DNA of 7,577 bases, taken from NCBI GenBank assembly GCA_031273365.1, contig JAISSA010000289.1, positions 1 to 7,577 of the forward strand, written 5' to 3'. Position 1 is the first letter of the stretch; each line of letters begins with the position of its first letter. Positions 1-5,296 of this stretch are shown here, one piece after another. The DNA is from Synergistaceae bacterium (GTDB lineage: Bacteria; Synergistota; Synergistia; Synergistales; Aminobacteriaceae). The notes below the pieces were generated by a model that had not been told where the DNA came from, made no database searches, and worked only from the letters and a program-made list of their open reading frames with translations. Both the position numbers and the translations under genes were made by a program.

Positions 1-66
1 GTCGGTCATGATATACGTTTTTTCTTCCGGTTTTGCCTGCCTCACCATCAACTCAGTCAGCGCCAT
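1..66 (-). CDS. Tyrosine-recombinase integrase, P4/DUF4102 type (N-terminal 22 codons only)
   Basis: Reading the minus strand from the ATG at 66-64 gives an open frame to the window edge, starting MALTELMVRQAKPEEK and continuing TYIMTD. This matches the usual opening of integrases with the P4-type arm-DNA-binding domain (DUF4102; family pattern like MALTDxxIRxAKPxxKPYKLxD). Such proteins insert and excise genomic islands and prophages, and tRNA and tmRNA genes are their favoured targets. The position fits: the start lies about 160 bp beyond the 3' end of ssrA, in the same orientation, as expected for an integrase just inside an island. The putative RBS is only a weak GGTGGTGA upstream of the ATG. 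The catalytic domain (R-H-R-Y) lies outside the window, so activity and completeness cannot be judged. The match rests on 22 residues, but they are characteristic. Confidence 0.8.
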   Translation of the reverse strand, partial: MALTELMVRQAKPEEKTYIMTD

Positions 67-71
67 GGTTT

Positions 72-119
72 CACCACCGTATAAGGGATTTTTCTTATAC
101 CGATTATTATACCGTGGTG
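72..119 (-). promoter_or_regulatory. Candidate integrase promoter with overlapping inverted-repeat operator
   Basis: A perfect TATAAT box lies on the minus strand at 111-106, about 40 bp before the integrase ATG; no good -35 hexamer is seen at normal spacing. It sits inside an inverted repeat whose arms are CACCACCGTATAA (72-84) and TTATACCGTGGTG (107-119), with one mismatch in 13. A third copy of the core, TTATACCG, occurs at 95-102, repeating the 107-114 copy 12 bp away. Arms over the -10 box and next to the start codon suggest an operator for autoregulation of the integrase or control by an excisionase-like protein. The sequence pattern is seen directly; the function is inferred. Confidence 0.45.
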
Positions 120-123
120 CGCT

Positions 124-158
124 GGTTAGATACGGTTATACATGGTTACCTATAGGTA
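124..158. repeat. Three GGTTA repeats at exact 10-bp spacing plus a 12-bp palindrome
   Basis: GGTTA begins at 124, 134 and 144, so the copies lie on one face of the helix. The last copy runs into the perfect palindrome TACCTATAGGTA (147-158). On the integrase strand the repeats read TAACC. Short direct repeats beside the attachment site are typical of arm-type binding sites of P4/P2-class integrases. The location between ssrA and the integrase start fits that, but assignment as arm sites is inference. Confidence 0.35.
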
Positions 159-169
159 CCCGGGCAAGC

Positions 170-195
170 AAAAACCCCTGTTTTTACAGGGTTTT
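170..195 (-). terminator. Intrinsic terminator of ssrA (possibly bidirectional)
   Basis: On the minus strand the stem CCCTGT (191-186), loop AAAA (185-182) and stem ACAGGG (181-176) are followed by G and then TTTTT (174-170). This lies 32 nt beyond the tmRNA CCA end. Read on the plus strand, the same hairpin is followed by TTTT at 192-195, so it may stop transcription from both directions. If the element border is at the ssrA 3' end, this terminator belongs to the element or was rebuilt by the insertion. Confidence 0.7.
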
Positions 196-227
196 GGTGT
201 GCTTTTGGGTGATTTTGATTTTTTAAA

Positions 228-262
228 TGGTGGAGGCGGGGGGAATCGAACCCCCGTCCGAC
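228..262. other. Probable attachment site (att core) in the ssrA 3' end
   Basis: The 3' part of tmRNA genes (T arm, acceptor strand and CCA) is a well-known target of tyrosine recombinases. Here an integrase reads outward from just beyond that end. The core should therefore lie within roughly the last 35 bp of ssrA, which the inserting element restores. The second copy would be at the far end of the element, outside the window, so the exact core cannot be defined here. Confidence 0.45.
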
Positions 263-457
263 GTGGGCCAGCCGTGGCGGCGCTACAGGCTTAGTTCCCG
301 TTTAATTGTCGTCTGCGAATCGGCAGAGAACGACCCTTCGCATTCCAAGGTCCCTTGTCTTTTCCACTCGCGCAGAACCGGACAACGAGCGGAGCATCTA
401 CCTGAAGTAACGCCTCCGGCGGGCCGGTAGACCAGCCCATCCATCGACGTAGCGGGC

Positions 458-502
458 TTAAGCCGCTAAAGCGTAGCTATTGTCGACGTTTATCGTCTTG
501 CC
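458..502 (-). other. tmRNA tag-peptide reading frame
   Basis: From the GGC resume codon (502-500) the tmRNA reads GKTINVDNSYALAA followed by TAA (460-458). The YALAA end is the classic degron recognised by ClpXP-type proteases, and the GKT start and 14-residue length match the Bacillus-type tag. The resume codon was chosen by family resemblance and by frame. A GCA one base further along gives a frame that hits TAA after three codons, so it is excluded. There is no initiation codon; translation resumes here without one. Confidence 0.85.
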
Positions 503-608
503 CGAATGTTTAACGAGGATTACGGACGTAACTCGGCCTGCTCCTCCAGACCCTCCAACACGCCGTCGAAACCTGTCGCCCCCCTGATATTACAAAATTT
601 AATGCAAC

Positions 609-1094
609 TTAACCGTCGTCGCGGCCCTTTTGACGCACCGCACGGGCCATATCCCGCCTGGCGTCCCGCTCCGCGATGGAATCCCGCTTGTCGTAAGCCG
701 CTTTCCCTTTGGCGACGGCCAGTTCCACTTTCGCCTTCCGCCCCTCTTTAATATAAACCGACAGAGGAATCAGGGTCAGTCCCTTTTCTCTCACCCGGCT
801 GTTCAGGCGGACCAGTTCATGCCTGTTGACCAGCAGCTTACGGTTACGTTCCGGCTCGTGGTTATAATAACTTCCCTTTTCATAAGGAGAGATATGCACA
901 CCCAGCAGCCAGAGTTCTCCTTTGTCTATCCACGCGTAGGAGTCCTTCAGGTTGAGATTCCCCGCACGCACGCTCTTGATCTCGGTCCCCGTCAGCACGA
1001 TGCCGCACTCCAGAGTGTCCAGAACGAAATAGTCATGTCGGGCTTTTCGATTTTGCGCTACAGTCTTATTTTGCGCCACAACCTTACCCGCCAT
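609..1094 (-). CDS. smpB: SsrA-binding protein SmpB
   Basis: SmpB is a small beta-barrel RNA-binding protein that binds the tRNA-like end of tmRNA and places it in the ribosomal A site. The 161-residue product is close to the usual length. Family signatures are present: NRKARHDYF near the start, then LTGTEIKSVRAGNLNLKDSYA, SPYEKGSYYNHEPERNRKLL, and EKGLTLIPLSVYIK with the GKxxYDKR motif. It ends in a basic tail rich in R and K, the part that folds in the mRNA channel. The ATG at 1094-1092 is chosen because AGGGAGG lies about 9 nt upstream. A longer frame from 1172 would only add residues coded by a heptamer repeat. Its stop is 25 bp from the ssrA 5' end. An oddity is an 18-bp near-tandem duplication (1050-1085) that gives the doubled VAQNKT/VAQNRK near the N-terminus. 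Confidence 0.97.
   Translation of the reverse strand: MAGKVVAQNKTVAQNRKARHDYFVLDTLECGIVLTGTEIKSVRAGNLNLKDSYAWIDKGELWLLGVHISPYEKGSYYNHEPERNRKLLVNRHELVRLNSRVREKGLTLIPLSVYIKEGRKAKVELAVAKGKAAYDKRDSIAERDARRDMARAVRQKGRDDG
1050..1085 (-). repeat. 18-bp tandem duplication inside the smpB N-terminus
   Basis: Units at 1050-1067 and 1068-1085 (plus strand ATTTTGCGC[T/C]ACA...CTT) agree at 15 of 18 positions. In frame they encode two six-residue copies, VAQNKT and VAQNRK, directly before the conserved RKARHDY. The duplication lengthens the flexible N-terminal arm by six residues without breaking the frame. Confidence 0.75.
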
Positions 1095-1107
1095 CTTCGC
1101 TGCCTCC

Positions 1108-1156
1108 CTGACGGTTCTCTGACGGTTTCCCGTTTCCCGTTTCCCGTTTCCCGTTT
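1108..1156. repeat. Tandem repeats in the smpB leader, including four GGGAAAC heptamers
   Basis: Plus-strand GTTTCCC repeats perfectly four times (1125-1152), followed by a partial GTTT. Just beside it an 11-bp near-tandem pair, CTGACGGTTCT and CTGACGGTTTC, covers 1108-1129. In the smpB transcript the heptamers read GGGAAACGGGAAACGGGAAA and on to a fourth GGG. This is four G3 runs with 4-nt AAAC loops, fitting the G3+N1-7 quadruplex pattern. The array ends about 30 nt before the smpB start codon. Confidence 0.85.
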
Positions 1157-1186
1157 TCCTTTTACACCTCACCGTACCGGGTACAT

Positions 1187-1214
1187 ATTTTACGCCTGCC
1201 TGTCAAAATTGCAA
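1187..1214 (-). promoter_or_regulatory. Candidate smpB-ssrA promoter
   Basis: On the minus strand TTGCAA (1214-1209) is separated by 16 bp from TAAAAT (1192-1187), a fair sigma-70 type pair (4/6 and 5/6). A perfect TTGACA also occurs in between (1206-1201), but no good -10 lies at its proper distance. Transcription would start near 1180, giving a leader of about 85 nt that includes the GGGAAAC repeats. Confidence 0.4.
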
Positions 1215-1262
1215 GCTCGTTCGGCGGCGTCGTCATGTTTTCGAATATCGGGCCTTGCGCCT

Positions 1263-1290
1263 TTTTCAATTTCTGCCCCCATAGTACAAT
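1263..1290 (+). promoter_or_regulatory. Candidate tex promoter
   Basis: TACAAT at 1285-1290 is a 5/6 match to the -10 consensus. A weak -35 (TTTTCA, 1263-1268) lies 16 bp upstream. Transcription would start near 1297, about 38 nt before the tex ATG, next to a small AACCC/GGGTT hairpin. The -10 is reasonable and the -35 poor. Confidence 0.35.
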
Positions 1291-1334
1291 GAACCCCGCG
1301 CAGGGTTATGTCTGCAGCGGAGGAGGTCTTTTCG

Positions 1335-3698
1335 ATGAATGCCGCGGAGAAAACGGTGGAGAATCTCAGGGAAAGCGCAACGGGCGGGAACATCGCGCTG
1401 AGAGTGGCGAAGGAGCTGGAGCTGTCCGGGGCTCAGGTCCGGGCGGTCCTCGATCTTTTCGAGCAGGGATGCACGATCCCCTTCATCGCGCGTTATCGCA
1501 AGGAGGCGACGGGGTCTCTGGACGAGACCGTCATCACCGCGATACGCGACAGGGACGAAAAAATACGGGAGCTGGAGAAACGAAGGTCCGCCATCCTGGA
1601 GTCTCTGAGCGAGCGGGGGCTTCTGACCGACGAACTTGCGGCGACGCTCTCGGGGGCGCAGACCATGACGGCGCTGGAGGACGCGTACCTTCCCTTCCGT
1701 CCGAAGCGCAGGACGCGCGCGTCCATGGCGGTTGAAAAGGGCCTGAGGCCTCTGGCGGAAAAGCTGTTGCTGCAAATCGACGCCTTCGACCCCGAAAAAG
1801 AGGCGCTTGCCTTCCTCTCCGAAGAAAAGGGAGTGGGCTCCGCGGCGGAGGCCCTGCAGGGCGCGTCGGACATTTTGGCCGAGCGGTTCAGCGAGGACGC
1901 GGAGGCCCGCCGGGAAACGCGGAAATTTTTTGCCCGCAAAGCCACGCTTAAAAGCGCCTGCGTGAAGGGTAAGGAAGAGGAGGGCGCAAATTATCGCGAC
2001 TACTTCGATTGGAGCGAGTCCGTCGTGACCGCGCCGTCGCACCGCGTGCTCGCGATTCTGCGGGGCGAGCGGGAGGGTTTTCTGTCGATCTCCATGATCC
2101 CTCCCGAGGAGGACTGCCTGTCCCTTCTGAAGCGCATGTTCGTGAAGGGGACGAACGCCGCGTCGCGCATCGTGGCCGACGCCGTCGTCGACGGCTACAG
2201 GCGTCTTCTGAGGCCGTCGATGGAGACCGAACTGCGCAACGCCCTGAAGCGTCGCGCGGACGCGGAAGCCATACGCATCTTCGCCGGGAACGTGAAGGAG
2301 GTCCTGATGGCCGCGCCGATGGGGCAGAAGGCGACGCTTGCCATCGATCCGGGCCTGCGCACGGGCTGCAAGGTCGTTTGCCTGGACGCGCAGGGGAACC
2401 TGCTGCACGACACGGTCGTCTTTCCCCACGCGAGCGAGCGGCAGAGGGTCGACGCGGCGCGCAGGCTGCTGGAGCTCGTCGAAAAATACTCGATTCAGGC
2501 CATTGCCGTCGGCAACGGCACGGCGGGGCGCGAGACGGAGGCGTTCGTCCGCTCTCTGGGCCTGCCTCCGGAGATCGTCATCGCGTCGGTCAACGAAAGC
2601 GGCGCCTCGATTTACTCCGCCTCCGACGTCGCGCGCAGGGAGTTTCCCGACCGGGACGTCACCGTCCGGGGCGCGGTCTCCATAGGGCGTCGGCTGATGG
2701 ATCCGATGGCCGAGCTGATAAAGATCGATCCGAAGTCCATCGGCGTCGGGCAGTACCAGTACGACGTCGATCAGAAAGAACTGAAGCGCTCCCTCGACGA
2801 CGTCGTCGGACACTGCGTCAACGCCGTGGGCGTCGAGGTCAACACCGCCAGCCAGGAATTGCTTTCCTACGTATCGGGGCTCAGCGGGCAGGTTGCGACG
2901 CAGCTCGTAAAATACCGCGAGGCCAACGGTCCCTTCATGTCCCGCGAGGCGCTTCGAAAGGTCCCGCGCCTCGGTCCCAGAACGTTCGAGCAGGCGGCGG
3001 GGTTCCTTCGCATCCAGGGCGGAATCAACCCGCTGGACGCCTCGGCGGTGCACCCCGAAAACTACTCGACCGTCGAATGGATGGCGCGGGAGCTGAAGTG
3101 CTCCGTCGCCGACCTGATGCGCTCTCCCGAGCTGCGCGCGGCCGTCGAGCCGGAGCGCTTCGTGTCGGAGAAAGCAGGTCTGCCCACGCTCAGGGACATC
3201 ATGCAGGAGCTGGCCAAACCGGGGCGCGATCCCCGCAAATCCTTCGAGGCCTTCGTTTTCGACCCCGACGTCCGCGAGCTGCGGGACCTGCAGGTCGGGA
3301 TGGTGCTGCCCGGCATCGTGACCAACGTCACGGCCTTCGGCGCTTTCGTGGACATTGGGGTCCACCAGGACGGACTGGTGCACGTCAGCCGCATGTCCGA
3401 CAGTTTTGTGGAAAACCCCCAGACCTTCCTGAAGCCCGGGCAGCAGGTGAAAGTGGCCGTGCTGGAGGTCGACGAAGCACGAAAGCGCGTCTCGCTGTCC
3501 ATGAAAAAACGCGACCTCGGAGAACCGGACGCCGACAGGGCCGACGGCGGCAGGGCGACCGAGCGGCGGCAGAAGCGGGGCGAGCCCGCCCTGGAGCGCG
3601 AGCGCGGGAAAAAGGCCAGCGCTGCCGATCTTACGCTGGGTTCTCTTTTCAAAGAACAGCTTTCGAAACAATGTCCACAACTTAAAGAAAAAAATTAA
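1335..3698 (+). CDS. tex: Tex, S1-domain RNA-binding transcription accessory protein
   Basis: Tex is a conserved cytoplasmic nucleic-acid-binding protein linked to transcription and RNA metabolism. The 787-residue product is normal length for the family. Visible domains in order: a helical Tex N-terminal region (about 15-200, with CTIPFIARYRKEATGSLDE); a YqgF/RNase H-like fold opening at about residue 333 (TLAIDPGLRTGCK); tandem helix-hairpin-helix (about 500-560, with VEVNTASQELLSYVSGL and KVPRLGPRTFEQAAGFLRI); and an S1 domain (about 652-727, with GAFVDIGVHQDGLVHVS). A charged, low-complexity linker and a terminal SLFKEQL segment end the protein. ATG 1335 is chosen because AGGAGG (1321-1326) is 8 nt upstream; the ATG at 1308 lies before that RBS and has none of its own. 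It is divergent from smpB and followed by strong hairpins, so it is probably monocistronic. Confidence 0.97.
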   Translation: MNAAEKTVENLRESATGGNIALRVAKELELSGAQVRAVLDLFEQGCTIPFIARYRKEATGSLDETVITAIRDRDEKIRELEKRRSAILESLSERGLLTDELAATLSGAQTMTALEDAYLPFRPKRRTRASMAVEKGLRPLAEKLLLQIDAFDPEKEALAFLSEEKGVGSAAEALQGASDILAERFSEDAEARRETRKFFARKATLKSACVKGKEEEGANYRDYFDWSESVVTAPSHRVLAILRGEREGFLSISMIPPEEDCLSLLKRMFVKGTNAASRIVADAVVDGYRRLLRPSMETELRNALKRRADAEAIRIFAGNVKEVLMAAPMGQKATLAIDPGLRTGCKVVCLDAQGNLLHDTVVFPHASERQRVDAARRLLELVEKYSIQAIAVGNGTAGRETEAFVRSLGLPPEIVIASVNESGASIYSASDVARREFPDRDVTVRGAVSIGRRLMDPMAELIKIDPKSIGVGQYQYDVDQKELKRSLDDVVGHCVNAVGVEVNTASQELLSYVSGLSGQVATQLVKYREANGPFMSREALRKVPRLGPRTFEQAAGFLRIQGGINPLDASAVHPENYSTVEWMARELKCSVADLMRSPELRAAVEPERFVSEKAGLPTLRDIMQELAKPGRDPRKSFEAFVFDPDVRELRDLQVGMVLPGIVTNVTAFGAFVDIGVHQDGLVHVSRMSDSFVENPQTFLKPGQQVKVAVLEVDEARKRVSLSMKKRDLGEPDADRADGGRATERRQKRGEPALERERGKKASAADLTLGSLFKEQLSKQCPQLKEKN

Positions 3699-3704
3699 CG
3701 GGGT

Positions 3705-3750
3705 CAGGGGACAAGTCCCCTGCGGGGTGCGGGGCGGGCCCCGCGGTTTT
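3705..3750 (+). terminator. Double GC-rich hairpin after tex, terminator-like and possibly a dispersed repeat
   Basis: Two hairpins follow the tex stop closely. The first is CAGGGGAC-AA-GTCCCCTG (3705-3722), a perfect 8-bp arm pair. The second is GCGGGGC-GG-GCCCCGC (3729-3744), followed by GG and TTTT. The second has the layout of an intrinsic terminator with a short U run. The compact double-dyad architecture, with G-rich joins, also resembles intergenic palindromic repeat elements that recur in some GC-rich genomes; one copy cannot prove that. Confidence 0.6.
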
Positions 3751-3816
3751 GCTTAAGTTCCTGAAGGAAAACCAAAGAAGAACGGGGGAGCGTTTAAGTA
3801 TGTCATGTCTGGAGCG

Positions 3817-3843
3817 TTTGCAATGGAACCTTTGCAATGGAAC
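3817..3843 (+). repeat. 14-bp tandem duplication doubling the flavoprotein start site
   Basis: TTTGCAATGGAAC occurs at 3817-3829 and again at 3831-3843, with one base between the copies (14-bp period). Each copy contains ATGGAA. Because 14 is not a multiple of three, the two ATGs (3823 and 3837) are in different frames. The better ribosome binding site, GGAG at 3811-3814, is 8 nt from the first ATG and 22 nt from the second. Confidence 0.9.
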
Positions 3844-3861
3844 GTTTTGACGTCATCGTGA
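3823..3861 (+). CDS. Possible 12-codon leader peptide overlapping the flavoprotein start
   Basis: The first ATG of the duplicated start site has the better-placed ribosome binding site (GGAG, 8 nt upstream). It opens a frame encoding MEPLQWNVLTSS, ending at TGA 3859-3861, out of frame with and overlapping the first codons of the flavoprotein gene. If translated, ribosomes would terminate 22 nt beyond the real start and could restart on it, so this could act as a coupling or attenuating leader. It may equally be an accident of the duplication. Confidence 0.35.
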   Translation: MEPLQWNVLTSS

Positions 3862-5123
3862 TCGGAGGAGGCCCTGCGGGCCTGATGGCCGCGGGGCGAG
3901 CGGCGGAACGGGGGGCACGCGTGCTTCTGGTCGAGAAAAACGCGTCCCTTGGGGAAAAACTGCTGCTGGCGGGAAAACGCCGCTGCAATATTACGAACGC
4001 CGAGCCCGACATGGATGCCTTTCTGTCGCGTTACGGCGAAAATGGACGGTTTCTGATCCCGGGCTTCGACGCCTTCGGCCCGCGGGAGACGGTGGCGTTC
4101 TTCAACCGCAATGGGGTCAGGACCGTCGTCGAGCGCGGCAACCGCGTCTTTCCCGAGCGCTCTCCCACGGCGTCCGGAGGGGGCGAGCGCGTCCTGGACT
4201 GCCTTCTGCTTTACTGCAAAAAGGGGAGGGTTCGGATTCTCCGTAACTCTCCGGTCAGGGCGCTCAGGTTCAAAAATAGCCGTGTCGAGCGCATCGTCAC
4301 CGCCGTCGAGGAACTTTTCGCCGACCGCTGCATCCTTGCGACGGGTGGGAAGTCGTACCCCAAAACGGGCTCCGAGGGCGACGGATACCGCTTCGCCGCC
4401 CTCGCCGGACACACGATCGTCGAGCCCGTCCCCGCGATCGTCCCCGTAAGAACCCGTGAAACGTGGGTGAAACTGGCCCGGAACTTCAACCTGCGCAACG
4501 TGAAGCTCACGGCGACCGTGAACGGGGAAAAGGTCGACGAGCGGTTCGGTGAGATGGAGTTCACCAACTTCGGCGTCAGCGGCCCCATCGTCATGGACCT
4601 GAGCTCCTCCGTTTCGGACTGGATGAAGCGGGGAACGGTGCAGTTGATTTTGGACCTGAAACCCGCGCTTTCCGTGGAAAAACTGGAGGCCCGCGTCGAG
4701 CGCGATTTCGAAAAGTACGAGGACAGGGAGTTCGGGCGCGCCCTTGTGGACCTTTTGCCCGCCTCGCTGATCCCGATGATCCTCGAGCTTTCGGACGTCC
4801 CGGCCGACAAGGGCGTGAAGTGGGTGTCGCCGGAGGAGCGGCGGGACCTCGTCGGGCTGCTCAAGAACGTCGTCCTGACGGTGAACGGCCTGTGGAGCTT
4901 CAACCACGCCGTCGTCACCAAAGGGGGCGTCCGCCTGGATGAGGTCGATCCGGCGACCCTGCGCTCCAGACTGTGCGAAAATCTTTACTTCGCCGGGGAA
5001 ATTCTGGACCTCAACGGCCCGACGGGGGGATTTAACCTTCAGGTATGCTGGACTACCGGTTTTGTCGCCGGAAGCAGCACCGGAGGATTTTCTGTGGTAC
5101 ACTCTTCAACATTAATAGAGTGA
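3837..5123 (+). CDS. HI0933/BaiN-family NAD(P)/FAD-dependent oxidoreductase
   Basis: This 428-residue product is a predicted cytoplasmic flavoprotein of the HI0933-like family (also annotated as BaiN, RdsA or aminoacetone oxidase family), whose physiological substrates are mostly unknown. The FAD-binding Rossmann motif is at residues 7-15 (VIGGGPAG), ending in the ribose-binding acidic residue of LLVEKN. The family signature GEKLLLAGKRRCNITN is at 39-54, ILATGGKSYPKTGS at about 166-179, and FGVSGPIVMDLS at 245-256. The C-terminal FAD-contact block NHAVVTKGGV...LYFAGEILDLNGPTGGFNLQ spans 356-402. Length and motif order are normal. ATG 3837 is the only usable start in frame, since no ATG, GTG or TTG lies between the upstream in-frame stop at 3795 and it. 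Its start region is duplicated (see repeat at 3817-3843). No operon partner is obvious. Confidence 0.93.
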   Translation: MERFDVIVIGGGPAGLMAAGRAAERGARVLLVEKNASLGEKLLLAGKRRCNITNAEPDMDAFLSRYGENGRFLIPGFDAFGPRETVAFFNRNGVRTVVERGNRVFPERSPTASGGGERVLDCLLLYCKKGRVRILRNSPVRALRFKNSRVERIVTAVEELFADRCILATGGKSYPKTGSEGDGYRFAALAGHTIVEPVPAIVPVRTRETWVKLARNFNLRNVKLTATVNGEKVDERFGEMEFTNFGVSGPIVMDLSSSVSDWMKRGTVQLILDLKPALSVEKLEARVERDFEKYEDREFGRALVDLLPASLIPMILELSDVPADKGVKWVSPEERRDLVGLLKNVVLTVNGLWSFNHAVVTKGGVRLDEVDPATLRSRLCENLYFAGEILDLNGPTGGFNLQVCWTTGFVAGSSTGGFSVVHSSTLIE

Positions 5124-5163
5124 GACTCGCCTGATAATAGTGGGACTCACTCAACAGTGCAGA

Positions 5164-5172
5164 TGTTAAAAT
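5164..5172 (+). promoter_or_regulatory. Candidate extended -10 promoter of the CobB-like/MerR unit
   Basis: TGTTAAAAT (5164-5172) fits an extended -10 (TGN plus TAAAAT, 5/6), which needs little -35 contact. It is in the AT-rich spacer after the flavoprotein gene. Transcription would start near 5179, giving a leader of about 118 nt that contains the ATAGT tandem repeats. An inverted repeat, GAGTGAG/CTCACTC (5118-5124 and 5146-5152), lies just upstream and could be a regulator site. MerR proteins usually bind between -35 and -10, and no clear dyad is seen there. Confidence 0.35.
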
Positions 5173-5195
5173 AATAGCGGATAGTGTATGGTGAA

Positions 5196-5257
5196 TTGAA
5201 TAGTAATTTGCTTGAATAGTAATTTGGTTAATAGTGATTTAGTTGATAGTGATTTTA
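5196..5257 (+). repeat. AT-rich tandem repeat, four units of 15-16 bp with core ATAGT
   Basis: Units are at 5196-5211 (TTGAATAGTAATTTGC), 5212-5227 (TTGAATAGTAATTTGG), 5228-5242 (TTAATAGTGATTTAG) and 5243-5257 (TTGATAGTGATTTTA). The first two differ only at the last base; the later two are diverged. Stray ATAGT copies also occur upstream at 5137 and 5181. The array lies in the intergenic leader 40 bp before the CobB-like GTG and is strikingly AT-rich against its GC-rich surroundings. Confidence 0.85.
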
Positions 5258-5296
5258 AAGACAGGCCGGTATTTTGGGGACGGGAGGAAACGTCGA

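Larger units (their letters stand above)
228..583 (-). ncRNA. ssrA: tmRNA (transfer-messenger RNA), one-piece
   Basis: tmRNA with SmpB rescues ribosomes stalled on broken mRNAs and tags the unfinished peptide for proteolysis. The minus strand opens with GGGGGCGACAGGTTTCGAC, the conserved tmRNA 5' end, and closes with a T arm (GGGGG-TTCGATT-CCCCC) and CGCCTCC-A-CCA. The 5' GGGGGCG pairs with the 3' CGCCTCC over seven positions and includes the G3-U70 wobble that specifies alanine charging. CCA is encoded. At 356 nt the length is normal for a standard, unpermuted tmRNA. The tag frame is at 502-458, and its stop codon lies in a hairpin with stem TAGCGG/CCGCTA, as usual for helix 5. It starts 25 bp after the smpB stop. 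A TAATAT sequence just upstream could be a weak -10, but with no clear -35 co-transcription with smpB and RNase P trimming of the 5' end seem likely. Confidence 0.97.

Noticed and set aside
8..226. 72-codon plus-strand frame at the left end
   Set aside because: Antisense to the integrase start and its control region, with no family resemblance.
227..430. Plus-strand frame over ssrA
   Set aside because: It lies entirely on the complement of the tmRNA gene; conserved RNA structure explains the sequence.
1095..1172. Upstream ATG (1172) for smpB
   Set aside because: It adds residues coded by the heptamer array and bypasses the strong AGGGAGG site at the shorter start.
1266..3680. Open frame of about 800 codons on the minus strand across tex
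   Set aside because: Its translation is rich in R, G, H, L and P without family motifs, as expected for the antisense of a GC-rich gene; tex is unmistakable on the plus strand.
2009..3685. Long plus-strand frame overlapping tex
   Set aside because: It is an arginine- and glycine-rich shifted reading of tex with no domain resemblance.
3753..5102. Long minus-strand frame across the flavoprotein gene
   Set aside because: Shadow of the GC-rich coding strand; no RBS and no recognisable domain. The minus-strand frame at 5255-6502 is rejected for the same reason.
5118..5152. GAGTGAG/CTCACTC inverted repeat as a terminator
   Set aside because: Only a 7-bp stem with a 21-nt loop and no T run follows, so termination is not supported.
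5243..5296. TTG start for the CobB-like protein
   Set aside because: It is inside the tandem repeat with no RBS, while GTG 5297 has GGGAGG 9 nt upstream and starts where homology begins.
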